Positions 34,750 through 47,300 of a stretch of DNA of 64,000 nt are shown in pieces. The notes below the pieces were generated by a model that made no database searches, was not told the DNA's origin, and saw only the letters and a list, made by a program, of their open reading frames with translations. The stretch is from Chondrus crispus (Eukaryota; Rhodophyta; Florideophyceae; Gigartinales; Gigartinaceae), in assembly GCF_000350225.1 (NCBI RefSeq), contig NW_005179088.1:56033-120032 (forward strand), in the 5' to 3' direction. Within the stretch, counting starts at the first letter, position 1, and every line of letters begins with the position of its first letter. A program made the translations under genes and the position numbers.

Positions 34750-35397
34750 TGTCGTGCACTACAGCCACGTGAGGCGGCTGTAGGCAGAGCGACGCGCGTT
34801 TGGACGCGTAAAGAAATTCGGGAGACCACCCGGTGGATGACTGGAACCGGGATCCGGGCGCGGCTTGCGCGGTAGAAAAGTAGCAAGGTAGTCAGCAATA
34901 AAAGGGGGAGGAATTAAGAGAAAAACAGAGCTAGTAGGACGGAGAGCACAGTAGTTCACGCAGGTCTCGCGTGGGGTGATCAACGCGCGCGGGGAAGGCA
35001 GTTGGGATTCCAGGGGTGTATATGGCTCGGTCGGTATGGGCGAGCCAGTACCGAGTCGAGGCTAAAACCTGGAATCCAGAAACCAAGATAAAAGACCCGA
35101 GGCTTCGTGCCTCTTTACTTTGATAATCGGGTTCACTATATAGTCCCCCGTCGCCGTACTGGGGAAGCTAAATTACACTGTAAATTAGAATAACTAGGAA
35201 ATAATGGGTGTAGCCCCGAGGGGACCCAGTACAGCCCCCATAGGCCCTCTGGGTTGCGGAAGGAGTACACGTGTCTACGGGGAGGTCCGGTAGAGCGGCA
35301 GGGGAGTCGACGTGTACCCATGGTACACGTGGTGGCGGCGAGCGCGATTTTGGCGAGATTAGGACAGCTGTCCCGGTACCGAGTACAGTGCACTACA
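34750..35397 (-). repeat. 3' LTR of element E (family II)
   Basis: The 648-base LTR reads TGTAGTGCAC to GTGCACGACA on the minus strand. The end is identical to that of the H LTR. It has a TATA box (35137-35142) and a downstream stretch resembling H's AATAAAGAAGCCACGAAGCC region. Near the start are palindromes such as GTACTCGGTACC and GGACAGCTGTCC. Confidence 0.82.
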
Positions 35398-35398
35398 G

Positions 35399-35410
35399 AT
35401 CCCCCTTCTT
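35399..35410 (-). promoter_or_regulatory. Polypurine tract of element E
   Basis: On the minus strand AAGAAGGGGGATC lies directly before the LTR start TGTAGTGC, closely like the tracts of C and D. Confidence 0.7.
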
Positions 35411-35762
35411 AGAAAAACACGCGTCCTCGTGTGTATGTAGGGTAGAAATACCCATCAACTGAGGCAGCGGCGCTGACGTGGCAACCGCGATAGGAAGAGG
35501 GGGGACGTGGGCGGCGAGGTGGACCAGCAAGCGACGCAGAGTCGGTCCGTTTTCCCCTATCTTCCGTTTCCGCGAGCTTGAAGTTCCACACTGACCCAGC
35601 TCTGGAGCCTCCCTGTGGCTTCGAATTCCCCTTTTCCTACCTTCTTCGAGCCCCTTCCTTCCCATTGTGTGCCGTCTCGGGTTCCACGACGCCGCTACAG
35701 CGGCGATCGGCAAGCGCTTCGGTCAGCGGGGAGACGTGGTTCGTTGTCCCATAAGACGAGTG

Positions 35763-37387
35763 ATGGAACGGTTCCACAACCCGTATGGGGAACCGGGGGA
35801 GACAGGCAGCGCGTGCATGAACGGGTGGCCGGCGCCTCGGGATCTGCGCGGCAAGAACATGGTCGACGACCCACTGGCGTTCGAGCGAGCCCCTTTTCTT
35901 ACCGCCGCGGGCCTGCGTGACAGCCAACTAATTCGTTCTTACGCGGACGTGACTGGGGCGCTCCCCGGTGGTCTCAGTTTGAGGGCTGTGTGGTCTCGTG
36001 ATTTTTCCTTCCGCCTCGCGGTGGAGGATGAGCACGTCTGGGCAAAGTATCGCCGCGAGGGGCCTTTCCGCCGCCAAAAGTATATGGCGACCTTGGTACG
36101 GCGATTGGCCCGAACACCGTGTAACCGTCCGATCCCCGCCCAGTGGGACTTCGACACATGGGCGTACCGCACCGAGGAGGACCGAGGGTACGTCGCCAAT
36201 TTAAGGCGTATATTAGACAACTTGCCGGACCGAGTTGAGGAGCCAGCTGTTGAGTACCTAGCGTGGGACAGGCCCATTCTGCCTTCTCGTTTCGAGGAGT
36301 ACGTGGAACGGGAAAGGAACCCGGGTTATTACGACAAGCTCAAGTTTGAGCGTCGGATGAGAAACGCCCTTGGTATTTTTGTGGCGTATGAGTGGATCGA
36401 GGCGACAACTTTTCAACCTCGATCCCGATATGAACGGTACCCGCAGATACCGCATTCGTTCGCGCAATACGAAGTCCCGGCCGACTTCCTTGCGGAAATT
36501 CCACCTTGTTTGGTGTATTTCGGCTTGAGTCTCAATGACTCGCCGTGTTCGTCTCGCTGGATGATTTTTCTGAGCGAGTGGATCGCCATTGTCGCGAAAC
36601 GGTTCATATGGTCGTCCTTAGATGGGCGACTATACGTGTTACCGACCATGATAATTAACTGGCTACACAAGTTAAACTTGGATGAGGTTTTAGGCGGACC
36701 TTGGGTATCCGCTCAGCTGAGAAGGTTGCTGGAGGTCCACGACAAGGTGGAATGGTCGCGCGTGCCGTACGGTCAAGGGCATCATTACGACCATATGGAT
36801 CGAGCGAACGCGTCGCCGGGAAGGCGTGAAGATGCGGGAGGGCCGGGGTCCGGAAATTGGATCCGTTGCGACCCGGTGACCTTTGCCAGTCTGCAGCCCG
36901 AGCTGATGCAGGGAGGTACAGACCCTGTGCAACCGACGACCGATGAGCCCCACCCCCTCGAAGGCAGATGAGCTCGGGAGGGACTTCGGTCGGGTCGGCA
37001 CCGGCGGAAATACCGGGCCGCAGGGGAATTCCCGGGGAAGTCCCGCGAGACGGGTCGACATCGCCTGAGGCGGCATCGACTCCACGGCGTAGATTATTTG
37101 CCGAGCTGGGCGTCTCTGAAGACGAGTTAACAAAATTAGTACACAACGCCGAATTTGTGGCGGGGGTGAAACGCCTCAAGGCGGCAGCGAGCACGGAGTC
37201 GTCCGCACCTGAGACGGACACCGCCGTGGCGATGGATGTCGCCTTGGTAGTGGCGGGGACTCCGGTAGCGGCGGCGGTCGAGGGAGCTACCCTCGACTCT
37301 GACGGAGGATCGATTCCCTCGGATGCACCGGTTGCCCCGGTTGCAGGAGTAGAGGGCGACCTGGCCGACTATGGAATGTCGGAGTAA
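35763..37387 (+). pseudogene. Opposite-strand accessory gene of element E (aORF, family II form)
   Basis: It runs against E's pol, beginning about 365 bases from the 3' LTR. The ATG at 35763 is chosen because the upstream part of the frame is unlike the other copies. The core aligns with the family I protein: Phe-Asp-Thr-Trp-Ala-Tyr-Arg-Thr-Glu-Glu-Asp-Arg-Gly-Tyr-Val; Ile-Leu-Pro-Ser-Arg-Phe; Phe-Glu-Arg-Arg-Met-Arg; Phe-Val-Ala-Tyr-Glu-Trp-Ile-Glu-Ala; Tyr-Phe-Gly; Trp-Met-Ile-Phe-Leu-Ser-Glu-Trp. An Ala/Pro/Glu-rich tail with a short helical segment (about 37095-37180) follows. Overall identity to the family I copies is low, but the motif order is preserved. The function is unknown. Confidence 0.7.
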
Positions 37388-38470
37388 TGGCGGGCGGGCG
37401 TCCTCAAGACGAGGTTGCCCGCGGTAGCGCGTAGCACGCTAGTAGAGGATGGGAAGAGGCATTACGGTAGAAATAAAACGGGACCTCTTCTCCTATCCAT
37501 CCTCTTACGCGAGCACGTCGGGTCGAGCGGAGCGGCGAGGGAAGGTCGGCGGTTGAGAGAAAAGAAGGGGGGGAAAACACAACGTGGGGCAAGGAGTTGG
37601 TCGCCCCCACTGTGCTTCGGACGTCTCTAGCGGCCGTTCCCTCGGGCAGTAGTCCAACGCAGTACAGCGCGCAACGTCGCGGAGGGAGTCGCGATCGGGA
37701 GCTGGGCGGAGCCACTCCGAGGTGGTTGTAGAGCTGGCGGTGGCCCCTCCCTTGAGTTGAGGGGTCGTATCCGCGAGGGACACGTCCGGGGGCAGGGTTC
37801 CCTGAGGCGCGGGGTCACCGCGTATGAGGCGAGGCGTGGCTCGGGAAGTAACGAGTCAGTCGGCGGATAGCGGGTAGACGACTTTCCGATCGGCGGTTAG
37901 CTCGGGAGAGGAGGGGGTCAGATAGATAATACCGTACGCGGGGCGAGGCAAGCGTGATCCATGGCCAAAAACTTCGCCAGGGTCAAGGATCGCGGCTTCA
38001 CGGCGGGGAGGAGAACCCATCGCTTCTATCGTTTCCCTTGGAGGCCGAAGGGTCAGGACTCGAGGGGGGACGTGATGCGAAGAACAAACGAGAGGTGCAT
38101 CTGAACGTGGCGATCGGAGAGGCCTGGGCGGTCCATGCGTGGGTTCCGTAGATGTTGGCCCTGGCGTGCGGTGACGCGAGGGATCTCCTCCGTAAGCGAC
38201 CGCGCGTTTGCGGGACGGTTTAGCCGGTTTGTCGAGGGGTCGGCTACTCACCGTAGATCGGTGTATTTTCCCTCTGTGGGGAAGATTGCAGCTGCAAGCT
38301 GAGGAGGGTCGGGGAATAGGTGACCCGGGAGGGTAACCTCTTCCCGTGGCGCGGCGTGTAGGAGGTGTCCCCGGCATCTAGGACGTCCACCGATTTAGCC
38401 TACGATCCCTCGGTCCGTGGACGTCAGAGAGGTACGAGACAACGTAGGTCGAGGGCCAGCGAGGGGGGAG
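37388..38470. other. Spacer of element E between the opposite-strand gene and pol
   Basis: About 1.1 kb of GC-rich sequence contains no convincing gene. Open frames on both strands are short and Arg/Pro/Gly-rich, as expected by chance at this composition. The spacer is about the same length as the corresponding one in H (53751-54857). Confidence 0.55.
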
Positions 38471-41400
38471 TTAGTTGTCGATCCCTACGCTACCTGGAGC
38501 AGACAATATCTTGGCGGTTGGTACAGGGAGGCCCCTGCGACGGCAGAATCGTAGGACGGTGTTATAATCTATGTAGTTCGCCGGTTCCCAGGTGTCGTCT
38601 TCGGTAGTGTACCCGTACCACCGGACTCGGAAAAGCGGCATTCCGTCTGTTCCCGGTTTATGTCCGGTGAGGGCCTCAACCACGTAGGTTTTGGGGTCTT
38701 CGTCCGTCAGGGGGGCCCCTTTCGTCGCCTCAGAGGGCGTCCTTGGCGCGCGTTGAGGGGAGGCCTCAACCGCGAGTGGCGGGGGAGGAGGATGTACCGA
38801 GGCAATGAGGGGAGGGTAACCGAAGGTACACATAGACGCTAAGTTCGCGATGTGCTCCCCGGCTGTCCCTCTTGTACTCGGTGGCGTTTCCGTGGGGCCG
38901 CGCGTGAGGTCCGTGACCACCGCCCGTGCGGAGGGCTCGGATGGGCGGATTTTCCTTTGAATTTTTTTTGGGCCCCGTCTCCACGTGTCAGGCGGCTTCG
39001 CGGTTAAGGTACGCGTTTGCTCGCTCGGTGACTTGTCGCCTCTCGGGGCGGGATCCGCTTGTCGAGGTCGGGGTGATTCCGGTCTCGTCTTCCCGGTACG
39101 TTGATAGCGAGGCCGTAGCCGGGGAAGAGGAGGTGTCGTCTGCGTCCCGGTTGGTCCACCCGTAGAGCCAGAACTCGGAGTCAATTTGGATATGATCCGG
39201 GGGTGCGAGTCGCCTCGGAGGGCGTCTATTAGTCCCGATGTAGGGGCGTTTCCTGCGTTCCAGGTAACGGGTTTTGACCCCGAAGGTCGGGTTACCGTCG
39301 CGTTGCGCGCCGCGTTCTCAATCTCGTTCCCATCGCGAGTAGGGCGATCGTCCGTGTCCGTTGGAGCGGGCGGGTTGGTCCCCGGTTCATCTGGGTCGAA
39401 CTCGTCCTCTCTCGGAGGGGTCGTGACCCCGATGGGAAGAGAAGTAGCAGCGTCACTTTCGATCGCCGGAGGGGGCGTAGGTTCCGTCTCAGCGTCGACG
39501 GGGGTGGTCACCGCAGAGGGTGTTATGTTCATGAGCTCGGTCCGGAGACTAGGGGCTTTCACAATGCGGTCTCTCGAGACTCGGTCCTTCCGGCCTGTAG
39601 TCCGGACAATGGTCACTGTATGCTCGTCTAGGGCCACCACCGGGAATGGCCCTTCCGTCCGAGGGGCTAACTTGTTATTGACCCGGTCCTTATCCGTCTT
39701 CTCATCCACTCGCAGGGATGTCTCTCGCTCGATGAGGACTTGATCACCTATTGAGTAGTGCGGTGTCGGCGTCCGCAATCTCTTGTCGAAATCGCGTTTA
39801 TAGCGGTCTTGACCGGCGAGCAGCGTGTCACGGGCTGTTGACATTAGCCCGCGTAACCACGTTAAGAAATGGAGCTTATATTGCGTCCGCGAGACATCCT
39901 GTTCCAGTGTAGGGGTCTGTTGGATGGAAAGCGGCGCCGGTGTCCGGGATAACACAAGATCAAACGGCTTCATACCGATCATGCTATTCATGGTACAATT
40001 GTAACCGTAGGTTAGCGCGTCCGTGAACTGGTCCCAATGGCGTTGGTTGTCGGCTAGGTAGTGGCGTAGGGAGGACACCAGGGTGCGGTTGAACCTCTCC
40101 ACTTGTGCATTAGCTTGTGGGTGATAAGCTGTGGTGAACACGCTTTCGACGCGAAGGATTTTGCACACGGCAAGGAAGAACCTTGACGTGAATTGACTCC
40201 CATTGTCGGAGAGTAGCTTCACTGGGGCTCCGTATACGAAGACCCAGTGTGTGACGAACGCCTGAGCAACGGTCTCGGCGGTAATTCTCTTAAGCGGCAC
40301 CGTTCGGGTCAGCTTTGAGTAACGATCAGATATTACCAAGAGTTATCACTTGCCTCTTGGTGTTCTGGGGAGTTCACCTAGGATGTCAATAGCGATAAAC
40401 TCCAAGGGTCCCATCGGAGGGAACGTTTTCAACTTCGCGTTGTGCTTACGCAATTTAATGCGAGCTTTCGCACAGTCGGAGCACCTTCTCACTGTGGCGT
40501 ATGCGTCGACGGACATACTCGGCCAGTAGTACCGTTGTCTTAATGTGTAGAACAGACGCCTGCCTCCGGGGTATCCCGAGGCGGCGAGGTAATGCGCCAT
40601 ATACAACACTCGCTCGCGCAGAGTGGTTGGTACGACGATTTGCTCAACACCCTCAAGGTGTGCTTTCCGACAAAGTACCCCTTCCTTGTTCATGAAGAAC
40701 TTGGAGAGGCGAATTTGGGCCACACCCTCCCCCTTCTTAAGATGGGAAGCGATCTCCTTACAGAACGGGTCGGAGTGTTGAGCGAGTACAATCTCGTCGT
40801 GTGTAATTGCGGCCTTGGAAGCCCGGGGGGGCGAGGGCGAAGCATCCGTCGTGAATGTCGTCGTCCCACTCCTCGGATTCCACTTCCGCCTTGTCTTCGT
40901 GAAACTCCAAAACGGAGAAGCACGGTATTTCTTCGTCGATGGGGACGTTTGTGCCCCCTGTAGACGGTATTCGACTGAGGGCGTCGGCGAGACAATTCTG
41001 GATGCCCTTCACGTACGTGACGTCGAAGTCAAACTCGGCTAAGCGCAAGCGCCACCGTGCTAAACGCCCGCTTGCGTCGGCGAGATTCATTAACCAGCGA
41101 AGGGAATGATGGTCAGTGTTGACCGTAAATCGCTCGCGTTCCAAGTAAAGACGCAGCGTCTGAATGGCCCACACAATGGCCAAACATTCTTTCTCCGTCG
41201 TGGAGTAATTCCTTTCCGCCGACGAGAGCGTTCGCGACCAGAACCCGACAGGGTATCTGTTACCATCCTCGTGTTGCTGTAATAACGTGCAACCAAGTTG
41301 GGCGTCGGATGCATCCGTGTCGAGGGAATACGGTAGCCCCAGCCGCGGTAGTCGCAAGATCGGCGGGGAAATCAGGCAAGTCTTCAGAGCTTCGAAGGCA

Positions 41401-43301
41401 GACCTGCGATCTTCGCCCAGTTCGGGGAGCCGATCGGGCTCTCCCTTCTTGAGCATGGACGTCAACGGCGCCGCAATCTTGGCGAAGTGGTCGACGAAAC
41501 GTCGGTACACGTTACACATACCCAGAAACGAGCGGAGCTCGGTCTGGGTTCGTGGCGGCTTGGCCTCGGCTAAATCCGAGACATTCTTCGGGTGGACATG
41601 AAGTTCCCCGGGTCGAATGATGTGGCCCAGGTACTCCACGGAGTCCTGAAAGAATTTACACTTGTTCAATTTCAGTGATAACCCCTCTTGTTGTAACGCA
41701 GAGAGAATAACCTTCACATCCTTGAGATGAGTTTCATAATCCTTCGAGAATATGATAATGTCATCTAGATAGATGAGGCAGCTCTTCCATCCGTATCCAG
41801 AGAGGAGAATGTCCAACATCCGTTGGAATGTGGCGGGCGCATTCATTAGCCCGAACGGCATTCGGTTAAATTGATAAGTACCGGCATGACACGTGAACGT
41901 GGTTTTCGGACGGTCTTCTTCCGCAACGGGGATTTGCCAATAACCCGAGTTACAATCTAGAGTTGTGAACACGTTCGCTTCGCCGAGCGAGTCCAGGCAC
42001 TCGTCCATGCGAGGAATCGGGTAAGTGTCCCGTACTGTCATTGCGTTCAAACGTCTGTAATCGACGCAGAAACGGAGGGATCCATCCGGTTTGGGAATGA
42101 GAACCACCGGGGATGCCCACTCTGATTGTGATCGGGAGATTACCCCGCTTGAGATCATCCCATCCACGGCGTCTTGTTCGGCTTGTCGAGACCGAGGTCC
42201 AGCCCGATATGGCAGACATCGAAACGGCTTCGAGCCGGGGTTGAGTTCGATCCGGTGCTGCGTAGCCCGGACTTCCCCGAGATCGCCACTCCACATACGG
42301 GAGTACGGCGTAAGCATGTCACGTACTCGCGTGCGGACATGCGACGGCAGATTTTGGAGGGAGACAGCATCAAATTCTTGGGGTTCTTCCTTCGACGAAG
42401 CCGGGGGGAGCTTCTCCCCCTTCTCAGATTGGGGCTTGTCCCCTTCTGTAAATTCCGCCGCTAGGAGGGCGTCGAGAGGCATCGCGGTGCGTATCATGGC
42501 ACGCGGATGAGGGGTAACGTACCCCAGCACCTGGTTCTTCGAGAGGCGCTTGGGGGCTGAGGCGAAGTTGCCTACCAAGACCTTGAACTCTCGAAGTGCG
42601 GTGATGTGCGCGACCCCATTCGACAGGGAGACGCGGTGTTTCGCATATAGCTGCGGGTTGGGTTCCAATACGGAAAGACCCGTACGACCGTTGGTAACAT
42701 GCACCCAGGCTCGCGTCCCGGGTGGTATAGTAACCGGACGAGAAACCTTGAGTTTGGGGGAAACGCGACCCGGGTCGTTTTCATACTCCTGCTCTGAGGG
42801 GAGCGGAGGTGCTTCGGCTCGACGAGTTGCCGGTTTTCTGACGATGGGGACTTTCGTTCCATCATCGAGCTCGACCACCTTCCGACGTGGAAAGATGGCC
42901 TCGACAAACTTGTCGTTAAAGTCACAGCCCAAGATGACGAGGGCTGCCAGGCGCTCGCACACGATGAACTTGCATTTCATGGTGCGAGTTGCTAGTCGAA
43001 CAACGAGGGTGATAGACCCGTTTGTTCGTAGCGGTCGCCCGTTCGCGTCGGCGGTCGTCGGGACTTCCCCCGGTTCGATTAAGCTCTCCCATCCTTTGGG
43101 CAGGGTGTCGGTGCGGACAAAATTGGAGCCGGCACCCGTGTCCAGGATGGTGAGTTGACGCACTATGATGGAGGTGGTGATCCCAAGGTCGGCGTAGACC
43201 TTGTAATTACGTCGAGACAGCGTACAAACTGGCTCGACGGCCTTGTCATCGGGGGAGCGCCTCCCGTTGTTAAGACGCCACGGTCGGCGGAGCGTCCCCA
43301 T
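38471..43301 (-). pseudogene. pol: pol of element E: protease to chromodomain
   Basis: On the minus strand, the protease has Ile-Leu-Asp-Thr-Gly-Ala-Gly at about 43130-43150. RT carries the Tyr-Leu-Asp-Asp box at about 41767. RNase H shows Asp-Thr-Asp-Ala-Ser-Asp at about 41310 and Thr-Glu-Lys-Glu-Cys at about 41190. The integrase zinc domain is at about 40480-40600 and the core has Leu-Ser-Asp-Asn-Gly at about 40205. A long Pro/Thr/Arg-rich linker (about 38750-39560) leads to the chromodomain (about 38520-38680; Tyr-Val-Val-Glu, Arg-Trp-Tyr-Gly-Tyr, Thr-Trp-Glu-Pro). It is close to H and distinct from C/D. It is mostly open, with about two breaks. Confidence 0.9.
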
Positions 43302-43464
43302 GCCCGTCGGATCGGGGTTGGAGGGGCTCGCTTGGCGAGCGTGTCTCCGTCCGGACGGACCGCGTCTACGCGTCTTGGGCCCAAGACGCGGATCGCCGGC
43401 CTCGTGGGCGGGGGTGACGCGGTGTCCCGCGATGGAATGTCAGCGATTTTCAGCTGTGGGTCTC

Positions 43465-43766
43465 CTAGTTTTTCGGAGGTGCGGTCTTACCGCGAGGGGG
43501 ACTTGACTTCTCCGAAGCGGAGGGGGACTTCGACGGCAAGACGGGTGCGATCAGCCGATTCGCCTCGAAACTGAGGAGGGCTACAGCGCGCAAGTACGCG
43601 TCCGGTGGAACACGGGCCTTCTGTGCCGCCGTGAGCTTCTCAAAATTATGAGGGACGAGCGACACATCGGGCACCTTCATGCTACAGTCGGGGTTAATAT
43701 GATCCCCGATTTTGTAGCACGTGTAGCAGATGATTTTCGGGGAAGGTATCTTCATGTCCCAGTCTT
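43465..43766 (-). pseudogene. gag: gag C-terminal part of element E
   Basis: A zinc knuckle of the form Cys-x2-Cys-x5-His-x4-Cys sits at about 43685-43730, followed by Val-Ser-Leu-Val-Pro-His and Arg-Val-Pro-Pro-Asp-Ala-Tyr-Leu-Arg-Ala-Val-Ala-Leu-Leu. The same segment follows H's knuckle. The rest of gag and the 5' LTR are not present to the right. Confidence 0.75.
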
Positions 43767-44301
43767 TGCCATTGGCGATTAGGAAGAGCGCGTATCGCGA
43801 GACAGGGTGGAGTTAGCCCCAAGCCCGATGGACTATGCGCCGATAACTGGCCTACGGCAGGCGCTACAGTTCCTGGGAGAGCCGGAGTTAAACGAAGAAG
43901 GAGAAGTAATGGAGGACGAGGGATGTCCTCACACCCGTGCGCCTGCGTCAGGGGACCAGGAAAATCTAGTTAGTCAAGCGCCGACAGCGGAGACATCTCC
44001 GGACCTACGCGATTTCGGAAAGTTCAGAGAAGAGGATGAGTTGGAAGATCTTCAGGAGGGGGAAGGAAACAGTTCAGAGAAAGGAGAGGAAACGAAAAAC
44101 ACGGAATACGTGATCGACAAGACCGTGGACCACGGCTACGACGAGGAGAAATTAATTCTCAAGGTAAGGTGGTACGGTTATACGTCCGAGGACGCGACGT
44201 GGGAACCCATTGAGCGGTTACCCCGCAGTGCGGCCGTCACGTATTTCAGAAGGAAACGGTTGCCCCTGCCAGTGCAAGTCGCGCACGCGGCACCTGGATA
44301 G
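43767..44301 (+). pseudogene. pol: pol C-terminal end of element D with chromodomain
   Basis: D resumes with the segment Val-Glu-Leu-Ala-Pro-Ser-Pro-Met-Asp-Tyr, also found after integrase in C and F. An acidic linker follows, then a chromodomain at about 44106-44270 with Glu-Tyr-Val-Ile-Asp-Lys, Val-Arg-Trp-Tyr-Gly-Tyr and Thr-Trp-Glu-Pro, ending in a basic Phe-Arg-Arg-Lys-Arg tail. All aromatic-cage positions are aromatic. This open frame is contiguous to the stop at about 44300. Confidence 0.88.
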
Positions 44302-47300
44302 CTGTTGTCAAGAAAGAATGCAGAGGAGAGCCGGCAGAGAAGTCCGAAGTTTGAGGAAGCGATGCATGCCGCGTCGCTGAGGAATGGGGAATGTCACCAA
44401 ACCCGCGGATGAGGTGTTCCGCTCGCCTGAATGGCAACGCGTCACCGAAGCCCGCACGTGAACTTAAGATCGAGAGCAGGAGTCCGCACGGAGGAGGAGC
44501 GAAAATTATCCCAGAATTACTAGAGAAATGCCGGGAGGGGATTGTCGAATGAACAGTATGAGAAATGAGGACCAGTCCTCCCCCGAAATCCTAATCAAAA
44601 TTGAGGATGGCCACCCGAAATCGCCGGTTTCCCGCTCAGTTACTGTTGCTAGCCAGGGCTGACCGCACAAATATCGAAGTCAGATCGCGACCCACGACTA
44701 CAAATTGCATATGAATCTGAAAACGTCCGTCGCCGGCGGCCCCGTCCAACTCGCTTCACGGAGAGTTGACAAGGATGAGCGAGGCGCAACGCGCGCTTGC
44801 CGCGCAGGAGATGCCTTTTTTTAGGAACGGGAGCAGTGTGGATTCAAGACTGACCCCCGATCCCCACGCAACCCGCGTTATTTGGAAAGCCACCAAGCGA
44901 AGCAGAGAGGGCAACGAGTAGGGTTGGGAACGGGAGATAGCCGAAGGAGTCGACGTCCCAACGAGACAACACGGTTCACCCGACAGTTGCGAACGACAGA
45001 GCCACGACGCGTTTACTGACGATCAGCGTACATACTAGTTTACAACGTCAACCCCCCCTCTCTTCTCACCACCTCTCTCCATTGTTTCGGTTTTAGTTGG
45101 TTGTTCGTTTTTTGTGCGCGTTTGTTTGTTATGTTATGTTTATTTTTTTTGCCGTTGTTTAGGACACGACTTCGCCTGCCGCAAGTCGATCAGTGAGTCT
45201 GCAACGACCAGACAAAGGCTAGTGCCATGAGAAAGGGAAGAAGGAACCGATGCGGGGGCCTTGTCAAGACAAGTAAGCTACGACGAGGAAGGAGATGCGA
45301 GGTATCGCAGGTCGATTCGACCAAGAGAAGACTGTATCCGACGGGAAAGGCACGGTGTGCCCGAGACGGGAAAACTGAAGTGAGAGTCTGGGGGGGGAGG
45401 AGCCCCACCCCCCTCCACAACAGGGGATATTGTTGATTGACGGGAAGGGATGATCAAAAAGGGACGCACCAGTCGCCTTGACGGAGCTCCGCAAGCCCCG
45501 ATACAGCGGCTTGTTGAGCAGAAATAATTACTAACCGAGGCAAACCCGCGACAAGAACAAGCATAGTCCCACCACGACGTTAGCAACGACGCGTTGATTG
45601 CGACTAACACTGAGGTCCCTGTAGTACTTCTGGCATACGCGCGACGCACCCACCGATCCGTAGCTATGCCCTACTATGTTTTCTGTTGTATTATTATTTT
45701 TTGTTTGCGTTCTCTTTTGTTCGTTCACCTCGGAGGTCTAGAGGTACGACCGCGTCCTGTGAACGTCGATCAGCGGGTATATCGGGCATTAGAAGGAGGA
45801 TACGGCCGCGTTACAAGGAAGAACGTCCTCCACGGTACATGGCAAGCTGGGCTTGTCTGGGGAGCGAGAGACGTTATAGGGAGTCGAAAACAGCCATCAC
45901 GATGGCCTCGGGAAACGCTGCAGTAGCGTAGAAAGGGCGAGACGACGCAGACAAAGAGGGAGGAGTGACGGGTCGAGCGCATGAAGCGCTGGGTACGTAG
46001 AAAACGTACAAACGGCACACGCAAGTCTGTACCCGCCGCCACGCGAAGAGGCAAACAAGGAAAAGGGGGACACGACCGTCCCGTACGAGATGTCGAAGAA
46101 GGAGAGCGACGTTAACCGTCGACAAGACCCCCAAGCCAGAGCAGGAAAAAAAGGGGGCTTAGGCGATTTCATCTGAGAACCTCCCTCGCCAGAATGCAAG
46201 AGCCGCCGCAGTCGTACCAGGAAAACGAAAATTTACTGTAGTCTCAGGCTGAGGTCGGATACCTCCTGAGACACGATCACGCGCACGAGACAGGGCGCTT
46301 GGATCAGAGATCCGTCCTCGTGATGCGAAAATTAATCAAGAAAATACTTGGAGGTCGTCAGAAAAACGCTGGACGAGCGGTAACAGCCGAAAATGGACCA
46401 AGGGGGTAACCTTCGAAAATTTATTGACAAAGCTAGGGGAAACCGTACTTGTTGGTCGCAAGAAAACAGAGGAGCGCTGGCCACAGCCCCATGACACAAG
46501 TACACCAGGTCACCCGATCACACCGTCGTGAGCCATCGTGCAAGACACAATGCCGCCGTCGGCATGGCCATGTACAATGAGTTCCGTACGTACGCCAAGG
46601 ACAACCGAACCCCTGCCTAACACCCCGGATTCCTGTTCTCGCGATTCGTCTCATCGTTCGAGGCAGCTGAGAGAAAAAAAAGAAAAACGGAGAAGAGAAA
46701 ACAGAGAAATGGTAATCCTCACGTCAAGGAGGACCGATTTGCGACGTCTCATTGAGGGGGCAATCGGGAGTCTCGCGCCATCTTCCAACAAGAACGATCC
46801 GGAGCGCCAAGGAGAGGAGAGCAACTCCGGAGTAGAGAGATCGTCGATCGAGGAGCTCCTTATCAATGACCGAGCCGTGGCTCGACGCGACTGACGACGT
46901 CACGCTCACCTTCTCGTTGTTACCCCAAGCGAACTACCGAAATGACATCTTTCCTTTATTCCCTCTACTGTCTGGCACATTGACCCTCTTGCTGCTTTGC
47001 TATGTTTTTTATTTTGCCCCAAGTTCCGGTGCATTTTTATTTTTATCTCACTCCTTGTTGTGAGCCTAACACAACCCTACGCTGCGACATCGACATTAAG
47101 GACGACCGACAGGATGTCGATCATGACGATACACCCCCCCCGTTGGGAGGGAGATAAGTCGGGAGATCAAGACCGCTACGCACGACGGGCGGAGTTGAAC
47201 AAATAATTGGAGACACGCGGAAGAAGGGATGGACGTCCATCGCACGAAAGGAAGAGAAGTGCGCATTCGCCGAGTGTGTGACATCGCTATTGGAAGATGT

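Larger units (their letters stand above)
34750..43766 (-). mobile_element. Element E: Ty3/gypsy chromovirus (family II), reverse strand, inside D
   Basis: E reads leftward: gag C-terminal part (43465-43766), protease-RT-RNase H-integrase-chromodomain (43301 to 38471), spacer, opposite-strand gene (35763-37387, plus strand), polypurine tract and 3' LTR (34750-35397). The left edge TGTCGTGCAC is the complement of the family II LTR end, with TTAGC before it as the likely target duplication. The right edge at about 43766 is not an LTR: gag abuts D's chromodomain region in opposite orientation. A rearrangement therefore involved both elements, and the second copy of the duplication cannot be seen. 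Confidence 0.9.
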
